Positions 52,711 through 62,606 of a stretch of 64,000 nt of DNA are shown here, in pieces. A program made the position numbers and the translations under genes. A model generated the notes under the pieces. That model did no database searches. It had not been told where the DNA came from and saw only the letters and a list, made by a program, of their open reading frames with translations. Each line of letters starts with the position of its first letter. Position 1 is the first letter of the stretch. The stretch is from JBOFWL01 sp051653605. GTDB lineage: Bacteria > Spirochaetota > Brevinematia > Brevinematales > Brevinemataceae. The stretch lies in assembly GCA_051653605.1 (NCBI GenBank), contig JBOFWL010000028.1, positions 124,001 to 188,000 on the forward strand. The letters run 5' to 3'.

Positions 52711-53475
52711 TTATTTTATTGGCGAAGGATTCCAGCCTAAAGCTCGGAGTTCATCGCTTTGAATAATCCATTCTTGGAATAATCCATCCAAAAAGGGTAG
52801 CTGAGGTAGCTTTTTTGCTCTTGTAAGCGTGATATTCTCTTGGCGAGCAAAAAAAAGTGATGCTTGCTGCCAAGTATAGTGGTTTTCGATGACAGGATAG
52901 GTCTTATTGACTGTTTGAGGATTATCTAGGCACAGTTGCACAGCAGAGCAAAGATCTTTAAGAGATACCAGTGAAATCGTTTGAGTTGGCAGCACAGGAT
53001 AGGCTTGATAACGTTTCATAAAGCGAATTAACACATTAAATCCACTTCCCTCTTCTCCATACACGGCGCATGGCCTTAAAACAGTAATCTGATGTTTGTC
53101 TCTATACTTATCTAGAATTTTTTCAGCCTTGAGTTTTCTCTTACCATAGAGGGTAATTGGTTTATTATCTTTATCTGGCACAGCAGCAAGAGAGCTGAGA
53201 TAGATGAATCGCGTTGGTTGAGCCAAAGCTTGAAGTACATTTTCCAAACCCTGAATAGCAACTTCATCGGAATCTCGAGATATAGTATTTTTAATCAATC
53301 CAGCAGAAAAGATAACTTCATCTGCATCAATAGTAGGGATAGTGCTTGGAAAACGAACATCAACGGGAGGTATAGAATGACGAGAATAAGATATAATATC
53401 TCTATTTTGGAGATAACGACTTAAGCCCATTCCAATATAGCCCGTCCCTCCAACAATGATGCAACGCTTCTTCAT
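52711..53475 (-). CDS. NAD(P)-dependent epimerase/dehydratase-like protein
   Basis: The 254-residue short-chain-dehydrogenase-type protein begins with the nucleotide loop VGGTGYIGMG, and continues with FIYLSSLAAVP and YGKRKLKAEKIL, giving the Ser and YxxxK of extended SDR enzymes. Substrate unknown; a nucleotide sugar or quinone-binding role is possible. It starts at the lspA stop. Confidence 0.8.
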   Translation of the reverse strand: MKKRCIIVGGTGYIGMGLSRYLQNRDIISYSRHSIPPVDVRFPSTIPTIDADEVIFSAGLIKNTISRDSDEVAIQGLENVLQALAQPTRFIYLSSLAAVPDKDNKPITLYGKRKLKAEKILDKYRDKHQITVLRPCAVYGEEGSGFNVLIRFMKRYQAYPVLPTQTISLVSLKDLCSAVQLCLDNPQTVNKTYPVIENHYTWQQASLFFARQENITLTRAKKLPQLPFLDGLFQEWIIQSDELRALGWNPSPIK

Positions 53476-53996
53476 TAAGTTTTTTTGACGGGTTTTACTT
53501 CAAAAAAGATCATTAAAATCGCCATGGTGATACATCCTACTACAACGCAAATATCGGCAAAATTAAAAGTATACCAACGATGCTGATTAATTCCGAAATC
53601 GAGATAATCAACAACGAAGCCTCTTAACATGCGGTCAACAATATTTCCCAAAGCACCACCAAAAATACTTAGCAAAGCTATTTTAGCTGGAGTATGAGCG
53701 GGCGGTTTGAGTAAAACATTGGCGCTTTTGTAAAAGTAAGCCAGCACACCTAAGGCTAATGTTGATGTGGCAGTTAAAATAATATAGGAGTAAGGTGGAG
53801 GGACATCACGGAAGATGCCAAAAGTAATCCCTCTATTTTGAACATAAGTGAGACGAAAAAAGTCGCCGATTACTTGGTGTGAAGCACTCACGGGGTAAGG
53901 TTCTCCTCCAAAAAAAACGAGAATCCATTGCTTTATCAACAAATCTATTGCCAATAGGGATAATGGCAACGCAGCCCACAACCATTTTCGATTCAT
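53475..53996 (-). CDS. lspA: lipoprotein signal peptidase
   Basis: The 173-residue protein has four membrane helices and the catalytic aspartates in GGALGNIVDRMLRGFVVDYLDFGI, plus FRLTYVQNRGITFGIF. It removes signal peptides from diacylated lipoproteins, of which this window has at least three candidates. It lies 20 bases after ileS, the common ileS-lspA pairing. Confidence 0.94.
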   Translation of the reverse strand: MNRKWLWAALPLSLLAIDLLIKQWILVFFGGEPYPVSASHQVIGDFFRLTYVQNRGITFGIFRDVPPPYSYIILTATSTLALGVLAYFYKSANVLLKPPAHTPAKIALLSIFGGALGNIVDRMLRGFVVDYLDFGINQHRWYTFNFADICVVVGCITMAILMIFFEVKPVKKT

Positions 53997-54015
53997 GATT
54001 TTCTCCTAAAAATTA

Positions 54016-56727
54016 CTAAGCAAGCGCTTTCACACAACGAGGACACAGTTCGCTACTGTCAAGGCTTGTTTCCCAACGCCAACAACGAGCACATTTATTA
54101 CCTAAAGCATGTTCAGCACTAATGTTTAATGTATCTGCAGCAGTGATTTCTAATTGAGAAACGATTAACATTTCTTTTAGACTTTCTTTATAGGTATTGA
54201 GTAATTCAGATTGTGGAGAAGCTATTTTCACAGCAGAATCCAGTGCAGATCCTATTTTCCCCTCATCTCTGAGATGTTGTAAAACTTCAAGCACTTGCCC
54301 ACGAATATCCATTAAAACAGCCATATCTTTGGCTAAGGCATCATTTTTCCACTCGGTTGGAATAGCAGGAAAATCTTCGAGATGCACACTTTCCTTTTTA
54401 TGAGAAAGAGGGGCATGCCCATAAACTTCTTCCATAGTGAATACTAAAACCGGAGACATCATTGCCATCAGATTTTGCAAAATATAGAATAATGTCGTCT
54501 GCGCTGAAAGCCGTTCAGGGCTATTAATATCTAAAATATACAAGCGATCCTTAAGATAATCAAAATATTGCCCACTCAAATCGATGATAGAGAAGTTGAA
54601 AATTTCACGATAAGCTCGGTGAAAGCTTAATTCTTCCATATATTTTTCGTAATCGGCTCTTACTTCGGTAAGACGGTGAAGCATATAGCGATCATTAGCC
54701 GATAGTTGATCATAAGGCAGTGGATTGCTAAATCCATCAAGAGATCCTAAAAGATAGCGGAAAGTATTTCGAAGTTTTCGATATAAATCAACAGTTTTTT
54801 GAATAATATTAGAGCCAATTCTTAAATCTTTGGTGAAATCTTCGGTTACAACCCACAATCGAAGCACATCAGCCCCAAATTTATCGTAAACTTCGGAGGG
54901 AGACACCGAATTTCCGGCGCTTTTATGCATTTGGCGGCCATTTTCATCCAATACCCACCCATGAGAGCACACCGCTTTGAAGGGAGGCTGCCCATTTATG
55001 CCCATAGAATTCCACAATGAAGACTGGAACCAGCCACGATATTGATCGGAGCCTTCAAGGTAGAGGTCTGCAGGGTTGCTCATGTTTCGTTTGGTGAGCA
55101 CGGCGTAGTGTGAAGAACCCGAATCAAACCATACATCAAGAATATCTTCTTCTTTGATGAAATTACTACAACCACAAGCACATTTTGTACCTTGAGGAAG
55201 CAAATCTGCTGCAGGGGTATCAAACCAAAAATCTAAGCCTTCTGTCTCTACGCGGCGAGCCACACTTTCACAAATTTCCTCTGTAATAAGAGGTTTTTCA
55301 CAGTCGGTACAATAAAAAGCAATGATAGGAACACCCCATTTTCGTTGGCGAGAAACACACCAATCAGGGCGATCCTTTAGCATATTTGCAATACGCCCCT
55401 CGCCCCAAGCAGGAGTCCACTTAATTTTAGGGAGGTATTCAAGGGTTTTGATTGTAAGTTCTTTGTCTGCAACACGATAGAACCATTGAGCTTTTGCTCG
55501 GAAGATCACAGGCGTCTTTGTTCTCCAATCGTGAGGGTAAGAGTGATGAATGTTCTCCGTATAATAGAGGCGACCTTTTTCTTTTAAAAACTCAACAATC
55601 AGAGGATTTGCATCAAAAATCATTTTGCCCTGCCACTCGGGCACTTCTGCGGTATAGCATCCCTTATCATCAACAGGCGAAAGAACATCTAAGCCATATT
55701 TCTGACCGGTTTGAAAGTCTTCAGTACCGTGGCCTGGGGCAGTGTGAACAATACCCGTACCTGCATCGGTTGTTACGTAATCGGCAAAAACAATTTTAGA
55801 TTGGCGGTCGATCCAAGGGTGCATTGCTGTTATTGATTGAATATCTTCAAGGGAGAGAGGAAGAGTAGCGGTTTCTGTGGCACCGGTTTTAGCAAGCACT
55901 TGTTCTTTTAATTCGGTGGCAAGGACGTAAGTATGCCCTGTATTTGTAGTGACTGCCTCGTAAGAAAATTCGGGATGAAAACAAACCGCTAAATTTGCAG
56001 GCATCGTCCAAGGCGTGGTTGTCCAAATCATAATGAAGGAATCTTTGGGTAATTGCGTTATTTTATGATCGACAATAGGAAAAAGCACATAAATAGAGGG
56101 AGAAGTATGATCGTGATACTCAATTTCGGCTTCTGCAAGCGCTGTACGCGAGGCTGGGCTCCAATAAATGGGACGCAAACCACGATAAATAAGCCCTTTT
56201 CCAACCAATTTCCCAAAAGAAGAGATAATTGCTCCCTCATATTGATTACTGAGGGTAAGATAAGGGGATTTCCAGTCTGCGGTTACCCCTAAACGCTTAA
56301 AGCTATCACGTTGACGATTAATAAATCGCTCGGCATAAGCACGACACTTAGCTCTTAGCTCTTTAGACCCCAAAGAATCTGGGGATAATTTTAATTCTTT
56401 AAGCGTATTTTGTTCGATAGGTAAGCCATGACAATCCCAACCAGGGACAAATGGGGTTTGAAACCCTTGCAAAAACTTATACCGATTGATAACATCTTTA
56501 AGGATTTTATTAAGCGCTGTACCAGTATGGATATCTCCATTAGCGTAGGGAGGACCATCATGAAGAGTAAATGTAGGACGCCCTTGATGCTCATCCATGC
56601 GTTTTTGATGTAGATCAATCTCATCCCAGCGTGAAATTATTTTAGGCTCTTTTTCAACGAGACCAGCACGCATATCAAAGCCTGTTTTAGGCAGATTGAC
56701 AGGAAATTTTGACTTTTCTTGACCCAT
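54016..56727 (-). CDS. ileS: isoleucyl-tRNA synthetase
   Basis: The 903-residue class I enzyme has PPYANGDIHTGTALNK (HIGH motif), an editing domain with WTTTPWTMPANLAV, MHKSAGN at the KMSKS site (the Lys-Ser is kept), and a C-terminal zinc site CARCWRW ... CPRC. These are features of the bacterial-type enzyme. It charges tRNA-Ile and clears misactivated valine. Confidence 0.96.
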   Translation of the reverse strand: MGQEKSKFPVNLPKTGFDMRAGLVEKEPKIISRWDEIDLHQKRMDEHQGRPTFTLHDGPPYANGDIHTGTALNKILKDVINRYKFLQGFQTPFVPGWDCHGLPIEQNTLKELKLSPDSLGSKELRAKCRAYAERFINRQRDSFKRLGVTADWKSPYLTLSNQYEGAIISSFGKLVGKGLIYRGLRPIYWSPASRTALAEAEIEYHDHTSPSIYVLFPIVDHKITQLPKDSFIMIWTTTPWTMPANLAVCFHPEFSYEAVTTNTGHTYVLATELKEQVLAKTGATETATLPLSLEDIQSITAMHPWIDRQSKIVFADYVTTDAGTGIVHTAPGHGTEDFQTGQKYGLDVLSPVDDKGCYTAEVPEWQGKMIFDANPLIVEFLKEKGRLYYTENIHHSYPHDWRTKTPVIFRAKAQWFYRVADKELTIKTLEYLPKIKWTPAWGEGRIANMLKDRPDWCVSRQRKWGVPIIAFYCTDCEKPLITEEICESVARRVETEGLDFWFDTPAADLLPQGTKCACGCSNFIKEEDILDVWFDSGSSHYAVLTKRNMSNPADLYLEGSDQYRGWFQSSLWNSMGINGQPPFKAVCSHGWVLDENGRQMHKSAGNSVSPSEVYDKFGADVLRLWVVTEDFTKDLRIGSNIIQKTVDLYRKLRNTFRYLLGSLDGFSNPLPYDQLSANDRYMLHRLTEVRADYEKYMEELSFHRAYREIFNFSIIDLSGQYFDYLKDRLYILDINSPERLSAQTTLFYILQNLMAMMSPVLVFTMEEVYGHAPLSHKKESVHLEDFPAIPTEWKNDALAKDMAVLMDIRGQVLEVLQHLRDEGKIGSALDSAVKIASPQSELLNTYKESLKEMLIVSQLEITAADTLNISAEHALGNKCARCWRWETSLDSSELCPRCVKALA

Positions 56728-56855
56728 TTTAAATCCTTATAGTTATGAATTTTGAAGTAGAAACGAACTTTTTTCAGTATAGCATATTTTTGTAAAAATT
56801 TCAATCAAGATGGATAGTTGCGTTAAGTCGTAGAGTATGTTAGGATATAGAAATA

Positions 56856-56885
56856 AAATTCCCCTTGTTAATACAAGGGGAATTT
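56856..56885. terminator. terminator after the second flagellin gene
   Basis: A perfect 13-bp inverted repeat AAATTCCCCTTGT/ACAAGGGGAATTT with a four-base loop; on the minus strand a T-rich run follows. Confidence 0.85.
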
Positions 56886-56912
56886 AAAGGCCGAAAGAGG
56901 GCCTAGTAGTCA

Positions 56913-57812
56913 TTACTGAAGAAGACCCAAAATCTGTTGAGGTCGTAGATTGGCTTGTGCTAGCATTGAAATTGAACTTTGTGTGAGGATTTGATCCTTC
57001 ACAAAAGTACTCACTGTTTGAGCCATATTGGCATCCCGAATGCGAGATTCAGAAGCAGTTGTGTTCTCATATGCAACATACAAACTTTGATACATACTCT
57101 CAAAGCGATTTTGGTACGCTCCTAACTCAGAGCGTTGGCTAACCACACCCAGCAGGGCATTGTCAATGACCCCGATCGAGCGATTCGCCTGTTCGGCGGT
57201 AGATGTTCCTACCAATAAATTGCCGCCGCCGTCTCTGAGACCAAGTGCTTGAGCACTTGTTTCTCGAATATAAACCCTCACATTATTGTCCATGTTTGGG
57301 CCAATATGCATAAGCATACCGTTATTCTGAGTGGCGGTTGCGTCTGTAGCATTACCGGGCGCCTGTCCTTGCTGCTGAGCTGTAGGACGGGCAAATGCTC
57401 CGGTGAGCATAAACTGCGTATTGAATTGAGCGCTCTGCGATACTCGATCAATTTCATCAACTAATTGACCAATCTCGTTATTCAGATACCCTCTATCCTC
57501 ATCAGTATAAATACCATTTGCTCCTTGAACAGATAGCTCGCGAATGCGTTGCAAGTTGTTGGTTAATTCTTGCAAATAGCCTTCTGTTGTTTGGATAAAT
57601 GATACTCCATCTTGCGTATTCCGCATAGCTTGACCTAAGCCTCGGATTTGAGTCCGCATCTTTTCAGAAACGGCCAATCCCGAAGCATCATCGGCACCAG
57701 AATTAATTCTCATGCCTGAAGATAACGCCTGCATCCCTCTCGTTGCACGAGCATCGGCTGACGAAACCTGTCGGTTAGCAAAAATAGAGCTGATGTTGTT
57801 GTTAATAATCAT
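56913..57812 (-). CDS. flaB: flagellin FlaB-type core protein, copy 2
   Basis: The 299-residue flagellin starts at ATG 57812 behind AAGGAGGG; a TTG at 57818 is unlikely. It has conserved ends: NNISSIFANRQ, then LSSGMRINSGADDASGLAVSEKMR at the N-terminus, and SRIRDANMAQTVSTFVKDQIL ... ANLRPQQILGLL at the C-terminus. The middle carries a Gln/Ala/Thr-rich insert. Like other spirochete FlaB proteins it has almost no variable D2/D3 region. It forms the periplasmic flagellar filament core with the other FlaB. Confidence 0.92.
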   Translation of the reverse strand: MIINNNISSIFANRQVSSADARATRGMQALSSGMRINSGADDASGLAVSEKMRTQIRGLGQAMRNTQDGVSFIQTTEGYLQELTNNLQRIRELSVQGANGIYTDEDRGYLNNEIGQLVDEIDRVSQSAQFNTQFMLTGAFARPTAQQQGQAPGNATDATATQNNGMLMHIGPNMDNNVRVYIRETSAQALGLRDGGGNLLVGTSTAEQANRSIGVIDNALLGVVSQRSELGAYQNRFESMYQSLYVAYENTTASESRIRDANMAQTVSTFVKDQILTQSSISMLAQANLRPQQILGLLQ

Positions 57813-57952
57813 AGACAAATCCCTCCTTGAATTGACAAACCTTCCTTGTTTTCTTCAATGCTCCGGCCCTCTTTCAGTGCCTTTTTCAATGAAAATAAAA
57901 CGTTAGGTTTTGTCGCTCCAAATTGAGAATGCTTGATTATAACAAGCCCAAA

Positions 57953-57971
57953 CCCCTCCTAAAAGGAGGGG
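57953..57971 (-). terminator. hairpin after the first flagellin gene
   Basis: CCCCTCCT/AGGAGGGG around a three-base loop, 24 bases past the stop. Only three T follow on the minus strand, so read-through into the second flagellin gene is likely. Confidence 0.55.
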
Positions 57972-57994
57972 TGCAGGGCATTAAAAGCTAATCA

Positions 57995-58858
57995 TTATCT
58001 CAACAGCATGAGAGCCATTTGAGGACGTTGGTTTGCTTGAGCCAACATCGCCACAGCTGCCTGAGAAAGAACTTGGTTCTTTGCAAGCATACTGGATTCT
58101 TTAGCCATATCTGTGTCACGAATACGTGATTCTGATGCTTGAAGATTTTCAGCTCCAACCATCAACGAACGGCTTGTAGATTCCAAACGATTTTGGTAAG
58201 CACCAAGGTCGGCTCTTTGCGCATTAACTCGTTGAAGAGCTTGATCGATAATACCGATGCTTTGGTTTGCTCCATCCTGTGTGGCGACAGAAATTGAATC
58301 CTCAGGATTAGGACCTGTTTTCAAGCCTAATGATGTGGAATTCATTGTGCCTACATAAGCTTGAATACGTTCATCCATGTTTGCCCCAACGTGCAAATTC
58401 ATTTCAGAAGCAGCTTGTGCCTCAGCAGTAGGACGAGCAAAGATACCAGAAAGCATTTTCAAGCCATTGAACTGAGCTTGTGAACCGATACGATCGATCT
58501 CTGCGATCATTTGAGTGACCTCACCTTGGATGTATCCTCGGTCTTCGGCAGTGTAAATGCCGTTGGCACCTTGAACAGACAGCTCACGGATGCGCTGTAG
58601 GTTATTAGACACTTCCTGCAAATAACCCTCTGTAGTTTGAATAAACGAAATACCATCCTGGGTATTTCTGAGCGCTTGGTTCAAACCACGGACTTGAGCA
58701 CGCATCTTTTCAGAGACAGCAAGACCAGAAGCATCATCCCCAGCACGGTTAATACGCATGCCCGAAGATAATTTCTCCATATTCTTGTCCACCTGTGCGT
58801 TATCTAAAGCAAGCATACGATTGCCGTAGATAGAGCTGATGTTGTTGTTGATAATCAT
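57995..58858 (-). CDS. flaB: flagellin FlaB-type core protein, copy 1
   Basis: The 287-residue flagellin starts at ATG behind AAGGAGG. It has NNISSIYGNRML ... LSSGMRINRAGDDASGLAVSEKMRA at the N-terminus and SRIRDTDMAKESSMLAKNQVL ... ANQRPQMALMLL at the C-terminus. It differs from the neighbouring copy mainly in the central insert and C-terminal half. The pair probably arose by duplication and form a mixed filament core. Confidence 0.93.
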   Translation of the reverse strand: MIINNNISSIYGNRMLALDNAQVDKNMEKLSSGMRINRAGDDASGLAVSEKMRAQVRGLNQALRNTQDGISFIQTTEGYLQEVSNNLQRIRELSVQGANGIYTAEDRGYIQGEVTQMIAEIDRIGSQAQFNGLKMLSGIFARPTAEAQAASEMNLHVGANMDERIQAYVGTMNSTSLGLKTGPNPEDSISVATQDGANQSIGIIDQALQRVNAQRADLGAYQNRLESTSRSLMVGAENLQASESRIRDTDMAKESSMLAKNQVLSQAAVAMLAQANQRPQMALMLLR

Positions 58859-58971
58859 GATATCCTCCTTGATTCATGGCTTTATGACTATTTTAATGAC
58901 TTTTTATCAAAAATATATAAATAAACGCTAAAGCTTCCGGTGAAAATACCGTAACCTTTGACCATGTTCAA

Positions 58972-59000
58972 GTATCGGTACTTCACCCTTCGAAACTTGA
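58972..59000 (-). promoter_or_regulatory. candidate sigma28 promoter of flaB
   Basis: On the minus strand TCAAGTTT (58993-59000) and ACCGATAC (58972-58979) resemble the sigma28 consensus TAAAGTTT / GCCGATAA, but the spacing is 13 bases where the consensus is 11. The -10 lies inside a short palindrome AAGTA-CCGA-TACTT. This fits control by the sigma factor at 20312-21103. Confidence 0.4.
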
Positions 59001-59130
59001 GTTTTTATAAAAAAAAAAGTGAAGTTTTTATTTTTTTCACCGACGAGTTGATTTCATCATTTTTTTCGAGTATCTTCCTATTATATAAAAAAAGATCTCT
59101 TTTAGAGATCTTATATTTTAGGAGAAATTA

Positions 59131-59907
59131 ATGGCTAAATACTTTTTTATTATTTTATATGCTGTTTTAATTGGAACTATTGCCACATCTTGCAACTTAT
59201 CTAATGATATGACTCCTATATCTTTAAATTCTCTCACTAACCATTTTGTTATTACAAATACTTCCACCAGTTTTATCACCAACACGCTTCAGATAACTAT
59301 TACAAACATTTCTACAAATATTTATACGAATGACATAAACTCTGATATTACGAACATCAAAACCAATATTATTACCAATAACATTACCAATGTTATAACA
59401 AATACCCTCACTAATATCGTTACAAATATGATGGACGGGCTTTCTAGTGATGCTCTTGAAAATATTCGTCTTGTGGAAAACCTTTTTCCTCGCCGAAATA
59501 TTATTTATCAAAAAATATATGGAGAAAAGCCTAATATTCTCTATGAAAATTTTTATATTTATAATGATGAAAGAGTAGCTATTATTCAATCGGGGATACA
59601 AAATAATATTTGCTTTGTTTCTGGTTTTTTAGGTGATAAACAGACATTCCCTATCAATTCTGTATCTATTAAGAAGGCGTCGAGCAGCGTTGATATTGAT
59701 AAATCTTTGTATAGTGGCTATGTTTTTAGCACTATTAAGTTTGATATGGGAGCATTAATTTTTAATACGTTTCGAGAAGAAAACACAATAGAGCAAGCAT
59801 TTTTAATGAAAATAGAAAGTTCTACCTTAAGAGTTATCCCTCTAATTAATCTAGGAATATTTTATCAGATAGCAGGTAAAGAAAAAATCTACACGCGCAT
59901 TCCATAA
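59131..59907 (+). CDS. Asn/Thr-repeat lipoprotein
   Basis: The 258-residue protein has a lipoprotein signal ending ATSC (Cys about residue 22). Residues 34-103 are built from ITN/TN steps at mostly four- and seven-residue spacing (ITNISTNIYTN, ITNIKTNIITNNITN), then a compact C-terminal domain. Asn-Thr repeats with Ile form a likely beta-helix or trimeric coil stalk that lifts the C-terminal domain from the membrane. Function unknown. Confidence 0.7.
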   Translation: MAKYFFIILYAVLIGTIATSCNLSNDMTPISLNSLTNHFVITNTSTSFITNTLQITITNISTNIYTNDINSDITNIKTNIITNNITNVITNTLTNIVTNMMDGLSSDALENIRLVENLFPRRNIIYQKIYGEKPNILYENFYIYNDERVAIIQSGIQNNICFVSGFLGDKQTFPINSVSIKKASSSVDIDKSLYSGYVFSTIKFDMGALIFNTFREENTIEQAFLMKIESSTLRVIPLINLGIFYQIAGKEKIYTRIP

Positions 59908-59936
59908 AAAACACCTTCTATATTAAAGAAGGTGTT
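59906..59936. terminator. bidirectional terminator between the lipoprotein gene and recG
   Basis: ACACCTTCT/AGAAGGTGT stem preceded by an A run; the stem touches the recG stop codon. Confidence 0.75.
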
Positions 59937-61974
59937 ATGAAAGATATCGAGTATCTGTAGAACTAATGATATTTTTTAAGCCCTGATGAACCGGTAAGCT
60001 CAGTTGAGGATCGACATCAAGAATACTTGCTGCATCTCGGGAAGCAGCATTAAGAATTTTTTCATCTTTAATGAGGTTTGCAAAGCGGAAGAACCCATCC
60101 CCAGTTTGTCGAACGCCTAGCAGGTCGCCCCCACCTCTCATCTTGAGGTCGGCCTCTGCCAAAGCAAAACCATCATTGGTGCGCGCAAATGTTTCTAGCC
60201 TTTCTGAGACTTGCAGAGCATTTTCATGTTCGGGGTGAACCCTATTTACTGCCAAGCAGAATGACTGATGCCCTCCACGCCCTACACGCCCACGAAGCTG
60301 GTGTAATTGGCTTAAGCCAAAGCGTTCTGCACTTTCGATAATCATTAACGTGGCATTAGGAATATCTATTCCTACTTCAATAATCGTTGTTGCGATTAAA
60401 ATATCAAAGCCACCTTTTGCAAAACGTGCCATCACCGCATCTTTTTCATCCTGTGTCATTTTGCCATGAATAATCCCATAACGATGCGGGGTGTTTTCCT
60501 TATAGAGTACGGCAATTTCTTCTACCGAAAGCGCCGATAAGCTATCACTCTCATTAATAAGAGGACAAACAACAAAAGCTTGTCTTCCTTTTGATATTTC
60601 CTCAGCAAGAATCTTCCATAAGTCGCTATAATCGGCATCGGTGAAGACACGTGTTTTAATATCCTTGCGGCCTGGAGGAAGCTCATCAATCAACGAAACA
60701 CTTAAATCTCCATAAAGAGCTAGCGTCATTGTGCGAGGAATTGGGGTTGCCGTCATCAGAAGCAGATCGGGTGCTTGCCCTTTTTCCATCAACGCACTCC
60801 GCTGACCCACGCCAAATTTATGCTGCTCATCAATGATAACCATACCTAAATCATTGTAATGTATATCTTTTTGAAACAAAGCATGAGTACCTATTACCAG
60901 CGGTATTTCCCCAGATTTAAGCCCAGATAAAATATCCCCCCTTTGTTTGATGCTCCCCGTTAAGAGCGCGCAGGGAATTCCTAAAGCATCTGCCATGGGT
61001 TTGATTTTTTTATAATGTTGAAAAGCTAAAACCTCTGTGGGAGCTAAAAAGGCCGCTTGATGCCCCCCTTGCGCAGCCAAAAACATAGCGCCAAAAGCCA
61101 CGATCGTCTTTCCACTACCAACATCACCTTGAACAAGTCTATGCATTGGGTGTGGTTTAACAATATCCTGATGAATTTCGGATAGCACGCGGTTTTGAGC
61201 CCCCGTGAGACTAAAAGGAAGAATCTCATACAATCGAGACAGACATTCTATTGAAGGATATTGGTGTGTTTTCAATACTTGTTCTTCGGAACGTCTTTTT
61301 TTCTCGAGGGATAAACGCAAAGTAAGTAATTCTTCATAGGCGGCATATTGGCGTGCTTTTTCAAGCACCTCAAGATTTTGGGGATAATGCAAGGCTTTGA
61401 GGCTTTCTTTTCGATTCATCAATCCTCTTCCTTTTAAAAGAGCAGGAGGAAGAATTTCTGGAAGTTCTATTTGAGAAAAAGTTTTATAAATGATTTTATG
61501 AATCTCTTTCTGGCTTAATCCTTCCGTAAGGCGATAAATCGGGACAATCCTATTAAGAAGAGGGTTTTGCCCTTTTTTTTCTACCGAAACAAACTCAAAA
61601 GAGGAGCTTTGAATCGTATTGAATTTAAAATCAAACTTAGCAAAAATGAAAAAGCGTTCTCCAACGGGAAGGCTTTTGGCGAGCCCTATTTGCCCCCAGC
61701 CCACTAAAGCAGCCGTAGCACTGCCATCAGAGATAACTATTTTGGGCATACGGGTTAATTTGCCTCGAAAACGAATAATAAACGTTTCGTGACGCACAAC
61801 ATCCGCCTCAATAAGAACGGGGCGTTGGTAGAGGATGCCATCGGAGATGGTTTCAACATGGCGACGATCATCATAACGAATAGGTGTATAAAGAAGAAGT
61901 TGCTCGGGGGTGATAATACCCATGCGAGCTAAAAGCCCTGCCTGTCGAGCTGTAAATACAGACTGAGGAGGCAT
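59935..61974 (-). CDS. recG: ATP-dependent DNA helicase RecG
   Basis: The 679-residue helicase has an N-terminal wedge OB domain and the SF2 motifs: GDVGSGKT (I), DEQHKFGVGQR (II/DEQH), TATPIPRT (III), EVGIDIPNA and QLRGRVGRG (VI). It processes stalled replication forks and branched DNA. It lies one base from mazG and is transcribed with it. Confidence 0.95.
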   Translation of the reverse strand: MPPQSVFTARQAGLLARMGIITPEQLLLYTPIRYDDRRHVETISDGILYQRPVLIEADVVRHETFIIRFRGKLTRMPKIVISDGSATAALVGWGQIGLAKSLPVGERFFIFAKFDFKFNTIQSSSFEFVSVEKKGQNPLLNRIVPIYRLTEGLSQKEIHKIIYKTFSQIELPEILPPALLKGRGLMNRKESLKALHYPQNLEVLEKARQYAAYEELLTLRLSLEKKRRSEEQVLKTHQYPSIECLSRLYEILPFSLTGAQNRVLSEIHQDIVKPHPMHRLVQGDVGSGKTIVAFGAMFLAAQGGHQAAFLAPTEVLAFQHYKKIKPMADALGIPCALLTGSIKQRGDILSGLKSGEIPLVIGTHALFQKDIHYNDLGMVIIDEQHKFGVGQRSALMEKGQAPDLLLMTATPIPRTMTLALYGDLSVSLIDELPPGRKDIKTRVFTDADYSDLWKILAEEISKGRQAFVVCPLINESDSLSALSVEEIAVLYKENTPHRYGIIHGKMTQDEKDAVMARFAKGGFDILIATTIIEVGIDIPNATLMIIESAERFGLSQLHQLRGRVGRGGHQSFCLAVNRVHPEHENALQVSERLETFARTNDGFALAEADLKMRGGGDLLGVRQTGDGFFRFANLIKDEKILNAASRDAASILDVDPQLSLPVHQGLKNIISSTDTRYLS

Positions 61975-62606
61975 TAGAGCCCCTTAGCTCGGGCTTCGTT
62001 TTCGCAATCACGGGCAATATTAGCTATCAAAGCGTTAATATCTTCGCCTTCTTGATAGAGTTCTATCAGTAATTTACTCAAACGAGACTGGGCATCGGAT
62101 TTATCAGAAATCGTTGCTTGATGCCCTAGCGTTTTACTTTTTTTCAATATTTTTTGCAAACGCATAGATGGAGGAAGATTTTTAGGAATCCCATCAAATA
62201 CACTTTGACGATCCGATTTTTCTTGTTTTTTAAGGTCTTCCCATTGGCGCGAGACATCCTCAGGTGTAGAGACGATACTATCTCCATACACGTGAGGGTG
62301 TCTTGCTACAAGTTTATTTCTTGCTTGATCAATAATTTTTGAAGAAGAAGTGAAGCCTTCTTGCTCTGCAATCCTCATAAGCATCAGAAGCATAAAGAAA
62401 ACATCACCAAATTCTTCGGTAATATCCTCTGCATTTCCCATTTCAACGGCTTCTAATGCTTCGTATGCTTCTTCTAAAAATGGAGGCGCAAGTGTTTCTA
62501 GGGTTTGGCGTTGATCCCAAGGGCATTTTTCACGAATAGTGCACACGACATCCCATAAGCTTGCAAATGCATCATTAATAGTTTTTTTGTCCACTGTCAT
62601 CTCCAT
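61974..62606 (-). CDS. mazG: MazG nucleoside triphosphate pyrophosphohydrolase
   Basis: About 210 residues from ATG 62606 or 62600. Tandem MazG motifs include EKCPWDQRQTLETLAPPFLEEAYE and EEFGDVFFMLL, giving the EExxE/ExxD metal site, plus the later WEDLKKQEK. MazG removes NTPs such as ppGpp or damaged nucleotides. An in-frame extension up to 63068 is open only because the nusB repeats are open in this frame too; family length argues against it. The start overlaps the nusB 3' end by about 30 bases, so translation is probably coupled. Confidence 0.87.
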   Translation of the reverse strand: MEMTVDKKTINDAFASLWDVVCTIREKCPWDQRQTLETLAPPFLEEAYEALEAVEMGNAEDITEEFGDVFFMLLMLMRIAEQEGFTSSSKIIDQARNKLVARHPHVYGDSIVSTPEDVSRQWEDLKKQEKSDRQSVFDGIPKNLPPSMRLQKILKKSKTLGHQATISDKSDAQSRLSKLLIELYQEGEDINALIANIARDCENEARAKGL

